Positions 1 through 7,406 of a stretch of 40,300 nucleotides of DNA are shown here, one piece after another; positions within the stretch are counted from its first letter, which is position 1; every line of letters begins with the position of its first letter. The position numbers were made by a program, and so were the translations under genes. Below the pieces are notes generated by a model. It worked only from the letters and a program-made list of their open reading frames with translations. It was not told where the DNA came from and did not search any database. This DNA comes from an uncultured Pelagibacteraceae bacterium (GTDB lineage Bacteria; Pseudomonadota; Alphaproteobacteria; Pelagibacterales; Pelagibacteraceae), in assembly GCA_902581585.1 (NCBI GenBank), contig CACHPB010000009.1:1-40300 (forward strand). Direction: 5' to 3'.

Positions 1-1
1 A

Positions 2-73
2 AGAAAAAAAGCTGCTAAAAAGAAAACTAAGAAAAAAGCTAAGAAAAAAGCTAAAAAGAAAAAAAGAAGATAG
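2..73 (+). CDS. C-terminal end of a Lys/Ala-rich basic protein (5' partial)
   Basis: Only the last 23 codons lie in the window, ending at TAG 71-73. They encode an almost pure Lys/Ala/Arg tail made of repeated KKA and KKKA units that finishes KKKKRR. Such tails occur on bacterial histone H1-like proteins and on basic extensions of DNA- or RNA-binding proteins, so binding to nucleic acid is a reasonable guess. The body of the protein is outside the window and no family can be named. The gene converges on carD, which itself has a Lys-rich end, and is followed at once by a strong intrinsic terminator. The reading frame is clear, the function is not. Confidence 0.6.
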   Translation, partial: RKKAAKKKTKKKAKKKAKKKKRR

Positions 74-95
74 TTTAGTATTCTTTTTAATTGAT

Positions 96-134
96 AACGC
101 TTCTCATGGCGCTTGCGTGGGAAGCGTTTTTTTT
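96..134 (+). terminator. Rho-independent terminator of the Lys-rich gene
   Basis: The arms 96-108 and 116-128 form a 13-bp stem (left AACGCTTCTCATG, right CGTGGGAAGCGTT, two G-U pairs) with a 7-base loop. A run of eight T at 127-134 follows. This is a textbook intrinsic terminator for the plus-strand gene ending at 73. It lies just past the stop codon of the convergent carD, but on that strand it lacks a T-tract. Confidence 0.85.
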
Positions 135-951
135 ACTCCACTATTTGCTGATTTGTAATATCTTCGTTAATTGACTTTTCTTCAATCTTTTGGATTTGTT
201 TTTCTAAATTTCTCTTTAATGCTTTATCAAGTTTTTTTTGAGCATCTTCAATGCTTGAACCCATTACAATTTGGAACTCTGTAAGTAGTCTTTCGTAAGC
301 TTTTTCAAAAAGTTGTCTTTCACTATAAGACTGATCAATCATTATATCGTCACCTTTATTAAGATCTCTAACCACTTCAGCTAGATCATAAATTTTACCA
401 GATGAAATTTTAGCCTCATATTCTTGTGCTCTTCTACTCCACATTGATCTTTTAATTTTTGGTTTACTTTTTAAAATACTTACGCATTTGTTAATTTGAT
501 TAATTGTTGCAAGTGGTCTTAAATGAGATTGTTTATTTACTGGTACCATTCCATTAGCTTTATCTTTTTCAAATTTCAAAATGTATGTCTCAACCTCAAT
601 ACCTCCAATATTAATCTTTTTAGTTTCTGTTATTTGACCTACTCCATGTTTGGGATAGACTACATAATCTTTTACTTTAAATAACCTTTTCTCAGTTTCT
701 TGTTTTTTAACTTTCTTTATTTCGGGTTTCTGCTCGTTATTTTTTGGAATTCTTAGAGGATCGGTCTTAACTTCAGTTTTCTTTTTTTGCTCTTTAACAT
801 TTTTAATTTCTTTTTTTGCAACTTTTTTTACTTTTACGGATTTGTCGTTTTTTTTTGGTTTAATAACTTTTTTTACAACTTTTTTTACAACTTTTTTCTT
901 TTTAATAACTTTTTTTTTTTTATTTAAGATTTTCTTCAAAATATTTTTCAT
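133..951 (-). CDS. carD: CarD/CdnL-family RNA polymerase-binding regulator with Lys-rich N-terminal extension
   Basis: 272 residues. From about residue 90 the protein matches CarD: the Tudor-like RNA polymerase interaction domain starts [19 protein letters not shown], and a helical DNA-binding domain follows ([17 protein letters not shown], then a [14 protein letters not shown] helix). CarD proteins bind the RNA polymerase beta subunit and stabilise open promoter complexes, notably at rRNA promoters. The first ~88 residues are an unusual extension with roughly 36 Lys in 84 positions; typical alphaproteobacterial CarD lacks it and is about 170 residues long. It is the last gene of the helicase-TerB-fdxA-carD operon, and its ATG lies inside fdxA (32-base overlap). 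No other Met occurs before the CarD domain, so either this start is right or the protein is shorter with a non-ATG start. Family assignment is firm. Confidence 0.92.
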   Translation of the reverse strand: MKNILKKILNKKKKVIKKKKVVKKVVKKVIKPKKNDKSVKVKKVAKKEIKNVKEQKKKTEVKTDPLRIPKNNEQKPEIKKVKKQETEKRLFKVKDYVVYPKHGVGQITETKKINIGGIEVETYILKFEKDKANGMVPVNKQSHLRPLATINQINKCVSILKSKPKIKRSMWSRRAQEYEAKISSGKIYDLAEVVRDLNKGDDIMIDQSYSERQLFEKAYERLLTEFQIVMGSSIEDAQKKLDKALKRNLEKQIQKIEEKSINEDITNQQIVE

Positions 952-1249
952 ACTTATTTTCTACATTTTTATATTTTTCGTGATCCGGTGGGGGATCTTT
1001 TTTTTCACTTATGTTTGGCCAAATGTCCGCATACTTTTTATTTATCTCTAGCCATTTTGCACTATCTTTATCACTATCAGATATAATGGCATCCACCGGG
1101 CATTCTGGCTCACAAACGCCACAATCTATACACTCATCAGGTTTAATTACAAGCATATTTTTCCCTTCATAAAAACAATCTACTGGACATACATCTACAC
1201 AATCCATCAATTTACATTTGATGCATTTATCATTGACTAAATAGGTCAT
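920..1249 (-). CDS. fdxA: Seven-iron ferredoxin (3Fe-4S/4Fe-4S), FdxA type
   Basis: 109 residues, close to the 106 of Azotobacter ferredoxin I, and alignable with it along its whole length. By that comparison C9, C17 and C50 bind the 3Fe-4S cluster, and C21, C40, C43 and C46 bind the 4Fe-4S cluster, with C25 as the extra free Cys. The motifs [13 protein letters not shown] and [12 protein letters not shown] are plain. The conserved C-terminal section ([14 protein letters not shown]) is also present. It is a cytoplasmic low-potential electron carrier; the partner is not shown by the sequence. Its ATG overlaps the TGA of the TerB-like gene by 4 bases. Its 3' end overlaps the first 11 codons of carD, so the genes are surely cotranscribed and probably translationally coupled. 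Confidence 0.95.
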   Translation of the reverse strand: MTYLVNDKCIKCKLMDCVDVCPVDCFYEGKNMLVIKPDECIDCGVCEPECPVDAIISDSDKDSAKWLEINKKYADIWPNISEKKDPPPDHEKYKNVENKYEKYFEENLK

Positions 1250-1671
1250 GAGTTCTTCAGTCGGATTTTTTCTTTAACATCACCAACAACTTTAGGGTCT
1301 AAATATAATAAACCTGATAATCTTCTCATTAAATTTGTTTCATACATATCAGCATTTTCATCTGAGTAAATAATATTCCAGAGAGCCTCTACTATAATTT
1401 TTTTGTCATCTTCTGTGATATTCTTAATTTCTCTTGTAAAATCAAGGATTTGATTTGAGTCTTTTTCTTTTTCTTCCGCCTCTTGAATAAATTTATCTAT
1501 ATCTTTAGTTTCAGCCCCCATTTCTATAATTGCTTTTTTGACTATTTCTTTTTCTTTATCAGTATAATTCTCATCAATTTTAGCAGAATGAATTAATAAA
1601 CAAGCTACAGCCATTGCTGAGGGATGATTGTTATCTTCTTTTGTTTGTTCTTTTTTAAAAATATTAAACAT
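1246..1671 (-). CDS. TerB-like (tellurite-resistance/DjlA-type) helical protein
   Basis: 141 residues of all-helical sequence. The N-terminal part ([23 protein letters not shown]) and the later stretch [19 protein letters not shown] each carry the acidic turn typical of TerB-like domains (D/E-rich loops that may bind metal). Proteins of this family are small cytoplasmic helical-bundle proteins of poorly known function, often beside envelope or stress genes; direct tellurite resistance is not implied. It sits between the Suv3-like helicase (1-base overlap) and fdxA (4-base overlap). I recall that in other Alphaproteobacteria an S4 RNA-binding protein often occupies this slot, so its presence here may be a replacement. 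The family is fairly sure, the role unknown. Confidence 0.75.
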   Translation of the reverse strand: MFNIFKKEQTKEDNNHPSAMAVACLLIHSAKIDENYTDKEKEIVKKAIIEMGAETKDIDKFIQEAEEKEKDSNQILDFTREIKNITEDDKKIIVEALWNIIYSDENADMYETNLMRRLSGLLYLDPKVVGDVKEKIRLKNS

Positions 1672-4154
1672 TATTTTAAGTTGAGTTGAGAAAGAATCTT
1701 AAATGGGTTATCTTTAAAATTATTACTTTTTTCTTTTTTAATTACTTTCTTTAATGGTATATATTTGAAGTGAAGATCACTACCTTTTTCATAAGTTTTG
1801 TAATTCATATTTCTTATTAATTTCACAAAATTTTCCTTGTTACAACCTAACAAATTCAACATTTCAGGAATTAATTTAATTTCTTTGATTTTTTCCTCTG
1901 ATTTAGTGTTAAAAATCATTAGAAATAACCTTTCTAAAATATCTATTCTTACGTATAAATTTTCAAATTTTTCAAAACCACATAGGAGCATGAGATTTTT
2001 ATTTAATGCTCTCTTTTCCTCTAAAAAATTCAATCCAAATGTTGGAGGCAAGAAATCTAAATTTTTTTCATTAAAGTTTTTCCACAAAAGTATTCTTAAT
2101 GACACCGAGCTTGGTTTAAATAATTTAAATAAAAAAACATGATATCTTCCAAATTTTACACCTAAGTTTCTCAATTTTTTTCTTTCATCTTGATTAAGCT
2201 TATTTAAATAATTAAAAACCTCTTCTCTTTTAACAACTCCATTATTTTCGTACAAATGATATGCTAAAGCTCTTAATTCCGCATTTTTATCTTTAACATT
2301 TTTTAAATCTATCAGACTTTTTAACTCTGTTTCAATTTTATCATTTATCCAGTTCTGCAAAAAAGAGTTTAACCTTGATTTTTCATTATTCTCTATCATT
2401 TCATCAACAATTAATTGAATCTGAGGATTAAGATAATCAGATCCTGGTACTACCTTTGCTATGTGGTTATTATTCCAATAAATTTTAAAATCATCCCTCA
2501 AATCTATTAAACCAGTTTCTATGATTTGAGTGATTCTATTAATTATTTCAGGACCAACATTCTGTCTAGCAGCTTTTTTCAATGATTTTATATCTGCATC
2601 TAAAGTATCAACCTTTAAATCTAATTCTAATTTAAGTCCTTTTAAACGACCGATGTATTGTTGATTAATCATAACTTTTTCGTCATCAACAATTTCAGTT
2701 TCAAACATTATGTCTTGTTTTAAACCTCTGGCTAGTACACTTGCCCTTTTGTCAATGAATGTTTTAGTTAATTCCTCGTGTAATCTGTCAGAGAGTTTAT
2801 CCTCAAGATTCTTTGTCCTTTCTATCCAGTAATCCTGATTTTCAACCCAATTGGACTTATTTGATACATAGGCCCATGTTCTTACATTTGCAATTCTATT
2901 TGACAGCGAGTCTACGTTTCCATCTAGCTTATCTAATAAAGAAAGTTGCTCCTTCATGTAGTGGTTTGGAACTTTTTTATTTCTAGTTGTTAAAAAGTTA
3001 AAGATTTTACTAACTACTTCAAAATGATGACCATAAGTTTTCTTTACAAAATCCGGTATTTGACAACATTCCCAAAGTATTTTTAAAATTTCAGTATTAT
3101 CTTGAATTTCTACGTTTTGCGCCTCTTTCAAAAAATACTTTAAAACCTTTTCATCTTGGCATTCATTTATTCTCCTTAGCCAGTCTTTATGAGGTTTATC
3201 CTCTAAAGATTTTAATAATGATACTTTATTGCTAAAATTTAATCTTGAGTTCCTCCAAAAGATTGTTTGGATGTCTGGGAAGTTATGAGTTTCCAATGCT
3301 TCGATCTCCTCTGGTTGAATTTCCTTACATTCGCCAGTTGTACCAAAAATTCCATCATTTAAATATCTCCCTGCTCTTCCTGCAATTTGTCCTATTTCAG
3401 AGATATTTAAATTTCTTAATTTTTTTCCATCAAATTTTTTTAAATTTGAAAAATAAACATTATCAAGATCCATATTTATTCCCATTCCAATTGCATCGGT
3501 TGCAACTAAATAATCAACATCTCCAGACTGATATAAATTTACCTGTGCATTTCTTGTTTTAGGACTAAGTGAACCCATCACAATAGCTGCTCCACCTTTT
3601 TGACGTCTAATTAATTCTGCAATGGCGTAAACTTCCTCAGTAGAAAAAGCAATTACAGCACTTTTCCTTTCAATTCTTGAAATTTTCTTATGACCACCAA
3701 ATGATAATTTTGAGAGTCTTTCTCTATTTTTAAATTCAATATCTTCATCAAGTTTTTGGATAATTTTTTTGATTGAGTTTGAACCCATCAACATAGTGAG
3801 TTTTTCACCTCTCATATTTAATAATCTATCTGTAAAAATATGTCCTCTTTCATGATCATTGCACATTTGTATTTCATCAATTCCCACAAACTCTAAATTT
3901 TTATCTAGTGGCATAGACTCTACCGTGCACAGAAAATATTTTGCATTTATTGGTATAATTTTTTCTTCACCTGTAATTAAAGCTACTTTTGATGGATCAA
4001 CTTTTGTAATAATTTTGTCATATACTTCTCTTGCCAAAAGTCTTAATGGAAAGCCAATCATACCCGAGTCAAAAGAAAGCATCGTTTCAATTGCTAGGAA
4101 AGTTTTCCCAGTGTTTGTAGGTCCAAGAACTGCTGTGATCTTATTTTTTGTCAT
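1671..4154 (-). CDS. Suv3-like ATP-dependent RNA helicase
   Basis: About 827 residues from the ATG at 4154. Helicase motifs in order: Walker A GPTNTGKT (residues 11-18), DEIQ box (93-96), motif VI QIAGRAGR (256-263), then a Suv3-type C-terminal region and a long Lys-rich helical tail. Relatives of mitochondrial SUV3 unwind RNA, in mitochondria together with an RNA-degrading enzyme; in Alphaproteobacteria the role is presumed to be in RNA turnover. The frame is open upstream to a TTG at 4184, which would add ten residues. I prefer the ATG because a TATA-like -10 lies on the minus strand directly before the TTG, and because the ATG puts the start just before the first conserved strand. It is the first gene of the four-gene operon ending with carD. 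Confidence 0.9.
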   Translation of the reverse strand: MTKNKITAVLGPTNTGKTFLAIETMLSFDSGMIGFPLRLLAREVYDKIITKVDPSKVALITGEEKIIPINAKYFLCTVESMPLDKNLEFVGIDEIQMCNDHERGHIFTDRLLNMRGEKLTMLMGSNSIKKIIQKLDEDIEFKNRERLSKLSFGGHKKISRIERKSAVIAFSTEEVYAIAELIRRQKGGAAIVMGSLSPKTRNAQVNLYQSGDVDYLVATDAIGMGINMDLDNVYFSNLKKFDGKKLRNLNISEIGQIAGRAGRYLNDGIFGTTGECKEIQPEEIEALETHNFPDIQTIFWRNSRLNFSNKVSLLKSLEDKPHKDWLRRINECQDEKVLKYFLKEAQNVEIQDNTEILKILWECCQIPDFVKKTYGHHFEVVSKIFNFLTTRNKKVPNHYMKEQLSLLDKLDGNVDSLSNRIANVRTWAYVSNKSNWVENQDYWIERTKNLEDKLSDRLHEELTKTFIDKRASVLARGLKQDIMFETEIVDDEKVMINQQYIGRLKGLKLELDLKVDTLDADIKSLKKAARQNVGPEIINRITQIIETGLIDLRDDFKIYWNNNHIAKVVPGSDYLNPQIQLIVDEMIENNEKSRLNSFLQNWINDKIETELKSLIDLKNVKDKNAELRALAYHLYENNGVVKREEVFNYLNKLNQDERKKLRNLGVKFGRYHVFLFKLFKPSSVSLRILLWKNFNEKNLDFLPPTFGLNFLEEKRALNKNLMLLCGFEKFENLYVRIDILERLFLMIFNTKSEEKIKEIKLIPEMLNLLGCNKENFVKLIRNMNYKTYEKGSDLHFKYIPLKKVIKKEKSNNFKDNPFKILSQLNLK

Positions 4155-4281
4155 TTCTAGCTTTGGTGTGATTTTTTTTACCAATACTATATATTGTTAC
4201 CTCTAAAGAACAAAAATGGGTTAAAACTAGTCCGAATCATTCAGGAAAAAGTTCTCATTTTTATTATTTAATGTTTTAAGG

Positions 4282-4311
4282 TTATCATAATTTCAAAAAA
4301 TTAAATATATT
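4282..4311 (+). promoter_or_regulatory. Putative promoter of the acetoacetate-CoA ligase gene
   Basis: TTATCA at 4282-4287 (four of six bases of the -35 consensus), an 18-base spacer, and TATATT at 4306-4311. The -10 ends five bases before the ATG at 4317, so transcription would begin at or next to the start codon. The surrounding DNA is very AT-rich, so chance matches are easy. The 132-base divergent gap holds no other visible gene. Confidence 0.35.
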
Positions 4312-4316
4312 TTTTT

Positions 4317-6275
4317 ATGTCTCAGAAACTTTGGGAAGCTGACACTCTAACAAAAAGAAAATCAAACTTGTTTGAATTTGAAAAATTTTTAGCAAAAAAA
4401 TTTAATTATGAAGCTAAGAAAAATTATAAAAAATTGTTTGATTGGACAATTAAACATCCAAAGCTATTTTGGTCTTCAGTATGGGAGTTTTCAAATATTA
4501 AAGGTATCAAAAAGGATCAATTTTATTTTCCTAAAGAAATTATTAAAAGCAAATTTTTGGTAAAATCTCAATTAAATTATGCAGATAATTTATTATCAAA
4601 AAATGATAATTCGAAAGCTGTTACTTTTATTAGTGAAAACGGATTTAGAGAAGAGATATCTTGGAAAGAATTAAATAGAAATACTTTAAAACTTATTAAT
4701 TTTTTAAGAGAAAATAAAATAAAAGAAAAAGACAGAATAGCAGCATACACCATAAATCAAATTGAGACAGTAGAGAGTTTTTTAGCAACTAGTGCAATTG
4801 GAGGTATTTGGTCATCGTGTTCCCCAGATTTTGGAATACAAGGAGTAATAGAGAGATTTTCTCAAATTAAACCAAAACTCTTAATCATTACTGATAGATA
4901 CTATTATAATGGTAAAGAAATAAATATTATTGAAAGATTGCCGGCTATTCTCAAGAAAATTAAATCTATCAAAAGTGTACTAGTTACTAATTATCCAGGT
5001 AAAAAAAATTTAAAACATAAAAAGTTAAAAGGTATAAAAATTTTTTACTACAAAAATTTGAAAAATGTCAAAGAAAACAAATTTGCATTCAAAAAATTTG
5101 ATTTTGATAAAGAATTAGCTATTTTGTATTCAAGTGGGACTACAGGTAAGCCAAAGTGTATATGTCATAGAGCTGGTGGTGTTTTGCTACAACATTTAAA
5201 AGAACACAAACTTCATTGTAACGTAAAACCAGGTGATAATGTGTTTTATTTTACTACATGTGGATGGATGATGTGGAATTGGTTGATGACGTTTTTAGCG
5301 TCTAAAGCTTCAATAGTTCTTTTTGATGGTTTCCCGATGCATAAAAGAAGTGATTTACTTTTTAAAATAGCTGAAAAAGAAAAAATATCTCTGTTCGGCA
5401 TTAGCGCAAAATATATTGATCAATTAAAAAAATCAAATTTAAATATAAAGACAAAATACAAACTTAAATATCTTAAAACTATATGTTCTACTGGATCACC
5501 ATTATCTCCTGATGGTTTTGACTATATTTATAAAAGTATAAAAAAAAATGTTCATTTAGCTTCTATTGCAGGTGGTACAGACTTAGTTTCATGTTTTGTA
5601 TTGGGAAATATTTACTCTCCTGTTTTTAAAGGACAAATTCAGAATAACGGGTTAGGAATGAATACTGACGTTTTTTCTGAAAGTGGGAAGTCATTAGTTA
5701 ATAAAAAAGGAGAATTAGTTTGTAAATCAGCTTTTCCTTCAATGCCTATTTATTTTTGGAATGATAAAAATAATAAAAAATATAAATCTGCTTACTTTAA
5801 AAAATACAAAAATGTTTGGCATCATGGAGATTATGCAGAAAGAAAACCCAATGGTGGATATATAATTTATGGAAGATCAGATGCAACTCTTAACCCAGGA
5901 GGCGCCAGATTAGGCACTGCAGAGATATATTCTATTGTTGATAAATTTAATGAAGTAAAAGAATCAATAGTTATAGGTCAGCAGTGGGATAATGATGTGA
6001 GAATTATTTTATTTATAGTTCTAAAAAAACCTAAAACACTCAATGAAAACCTCTCTCTAAAATTAAAAAAGGCTATCCGTCAAAATGCATCCCCGCGCCA
6101 TGTACCAAAAAAAATAATTGAGGTCTCTGATATTCCTAGAACAAAAAATGGAAAAATAGTTGAGCTTGCAGTCAAAAATATTATTGAGGGAAATAAAATT
6201 AAAAACCTTCAAGCATTAATTAATCCCTCAATTTTACAAGAATATAAAAATATAGAGGAACTTAAGAAACCATAA
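4317..6275 (+). CDS. Acetoacetate-CoA ligase (acetoacetyl-CoA synthetase)
   Basis: 652 residues, the normal length for this enzyme of the adenylate-forming superfamily. It activates acetoacetate with ATP and CoA to acetoacetyl-CoA in the cytoplasm. The N-terminal acetyl-CoA-synthetase-type cap (FWSSVWEFSNIKG) is present. The P-loop is YSSGTTGKPKCICH (about 272-285), followed by TTCGWMMWNWL. The family-specific segment GRSDATLNPGGARLGTAEIY (about 519-538) separates it from acetyl-CoA synthetase. The C-terminal catalytic Lys is in IPRTKNGKIVE. It stands alone on its strand 76 bases before the TAXI transporter genes. The reaction feeds acetoacetate, for example from ketone bodies or leucine breakdown, into thiolase and acetyl-CoA. 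No thiolase lies nearby. Confidence 0.93.
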   Translation: MSQKLWEADTLTKRKSNLFEFEKFLAKKFNYEAKKNYKKLFDWTIKHPKLFWSSVWEFSNIKGIKKDQFYFPKEIIKSKFLVKSQLNYADNLLSKNDNSKAVTFISENGFREEISWKELNRNTLKLINFLRENKIKEKDRIAAYTINQIETVESFLATSAIGGIWSSCSPDFGIQGVIERFSQIKPKLLIITDRYYYNGKEINIIERLPAILKKIKSIKSVLVTNYPGKKNLKHKKLKGIKIFYYKNLKNVKENKFAFKKFDFDKELAILYSSGTTGKPKCICHRAGGVLLQHLKEHKLHCNVKPGDNVFYFTTCGWMMWNWLMTFLASKASIVLFDGFPMHKRSDLLFKIAEKEKISLFGISAKYIDQLKKSNLNIKTKYKLKYLKTICSTGSPLSPDGFDYIYKSIKKNVHLASIAGGTDLVSCFVLGNIYSPVFKGQIQNNGLGMNTDVFSESGKSLVNKKGELVCKSAFPSMPIYFWNDKNNKKYKSAYFKKYKNVWHHGDYAERKPNGGYIIYGRSDATLNPGGARLGTAEIYSIVDKFNEVKESIVIGQQWDNDVRIILFIVLKKPKTLNENLSLKLKKAIRQNASPRHVPKKIIEVSDIPRTKNGKIVELAVKNIIEGNKIKNLQALINPSILQEYKNIEELKKP

Positions 6276-6351
6276 TTAAATTTAAATTTATATAGACAAT
6301 AATATTTGATTGTTATTAAATGGCAATAATAACTAATAGATTGGAGAAAAT

Positions 6352-7359
6352 ATGTTTAAAAAATTATTTAAAAGTTCTCTAATGGTTTTGTTCCTGATGA
6401 TTGGTTTATCAGGAAAATCATTTGCACAAGAACTTAAATTTTTTACGATTGGTACAGGCGGTACTGCTTACACTTACTATCCAGTTGGAGGTATGATTGC
6501 TAATGCAATTTCAAAACCACCAGGATCTAGAGAGTGTGGTAAAGGTGGAAGCTGTGGAGTACCAAATCTAATAGCATCAGCCGTTTCATCAAGAGGATCA
6601 GTTGATAATGTAAATGCAATAATCTCAGGATTAAGAAACTCAGGTTTTGCACAATCGGATGTTGCTTACTGGGCATATACTGGAACTGGAACAATGGAAG
6701 GAAAAGAACCTGCAAAAGATTTAAGAACTATTGCAGCTCTTTTTCAAGAACATATACATTTAGTAGCGCTTAAAAAAAGTAATATTAATTCAGTCAAAGA
6801 CTTAAAAGGAAAAAGAGTTTCACTAGATGAACCTGGATCTGGAACATATGTTGATGCAAAGTTAATATTAGAATCTAATGGATTAAGCACAAGCGATGTA
6901 AAAGCTGAAGCATTGAAAGGCAAAGCAGCAACAGATGCGTTAAGAAATGGTAAAGTTGATGCAATTTTTGTTGTTGCAGGTTATCCAACTGGTGCAATCG
7001 TAGAACTAGCATCTGCAGTTGATATAAAATTAGTTCCAATTGATGGTGCAGGAGCTAAAGCGTTAACTTCAAAATATGGTTTTTTCTCAGAAAGCCCAAT
7101 TCCTTCAGGAACTTATGAGGGTGTTGACCAAGTTAACACAGTTGCAGTAGGCGCTCAATGGTTTACATCAGCTAAAGAAGATAGTGAATTAATTTACCAA
7201 ATTACCAAAGCATTGTGGAATAAAGAGTCAAGAAAGCTTATGGATGTTGGTCATGCTAAGGGAAAAACTATAACACCTGATACAGCCCTTTCTGGGGTAG
7301 GTGTACCACTACACCCTGGTGCAGAAAAGTTCTATAAAGAAGCAGGACTTTTAAATTAA
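6352..7359 (+). CDS. TAXI-family TRAP transporter substrate-binding protein
   Basis: 335 residues. A signal peptide covers residues 1-25 (Lys-rich start, hydrophobic core, SFAQ cleavage region), so the mature protein is periplasmic. FFTIGTGGTAYTYYPVGGMIA is the classic N-terminus of TAXI binding proteins, and the hinge segments LKGKRVSLDEPGSGTYVDAK and DAIFVVAGYPTGAI follow the family pattern. C62 and C68 in ECGKGGSCG are spaced for a possible periplasmic disulfide or metal site. GGAG at 6343-6346 gives a good ribosome site, rarely so clear in this window. It delivers an organic acid or amino acid (glutamate and 2-oxoglutarate are known TAXI ligands) to the permease encoded next. The true substrate cannot be read from the sequence. 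Confidence 0.95.
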   Translation: MFKKLFKSSLMVLFLMIGLSGKSFAQELKFFTIGTGGTAYTYYPVGGMIANAISKPPGSRECGKGGSCGVPNLIASAVSSRGSVDNVNAIISGLRNSGFAQSDVAYWAYTGTGTMEGKEPAKDLRTIAALFQEHIHLVALKKSNINSVKDLKGKRVSLDEPGSGTYVDAKLILESNGLSTSDVKAEALKGKAATDALRNGKVDAIFVVAGYPTGAIVELASAVDIKLVPIDGAGAKALTSKYGFFSESPIPSGTYEGVDQVNTVAVGAQWFTSAKEDSELIYQITKALWNKESRKLMDVGHAKGKTITPDTALSGVGVPLHPGAEKFYKEAGLLN

Positions 7360-7374
7360 ATCTTAAAATCAATT

Positions 7375-7401
7375 TGCCCTAGATCAAGTAGATCTAGGGC
7401 A
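7375..7401 (+). promoter_or_regulatory. Perfect intergenic hairpin between TRAP binding protein and permease genes
   Basis: GCCCTAGATC at 7376-7385 pairs perfectly with GATCTAGGGC at 7391-7400; one more T-A pair makes 11 bp, around the 5-base loop AAGTA. It fills most of the 47-base gap and ends six bases before the permease ATG. No T-tract follows, so it is not a standard terminator. Such hairpins usually protect the 3' end of the binding-protein mRNA and hold back permease translation; that role is inferred here. Confidence 0.8.
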
Positions 7402-7406
7402 TAATT

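Noticed and set aside
842..1051. Phe/Leu-rich frame that looks like a membrane peptide
   Set aside because: It is the reverse reading of the Lys-rich carD start and the fdxA end; poly-A on one strand gives poly-Phe on the other.
1246..1671. True tellurite resistance
   Set aside because: Only a TerB-like fold is visible, and no other ter gene is near; the context is RNA and redox functions.
3859..4206. Open frame of 115 codons on the plus strand
   Set aside because: Antisense to the Walker A and DEIQ region of the helicase; no recognisable domain.
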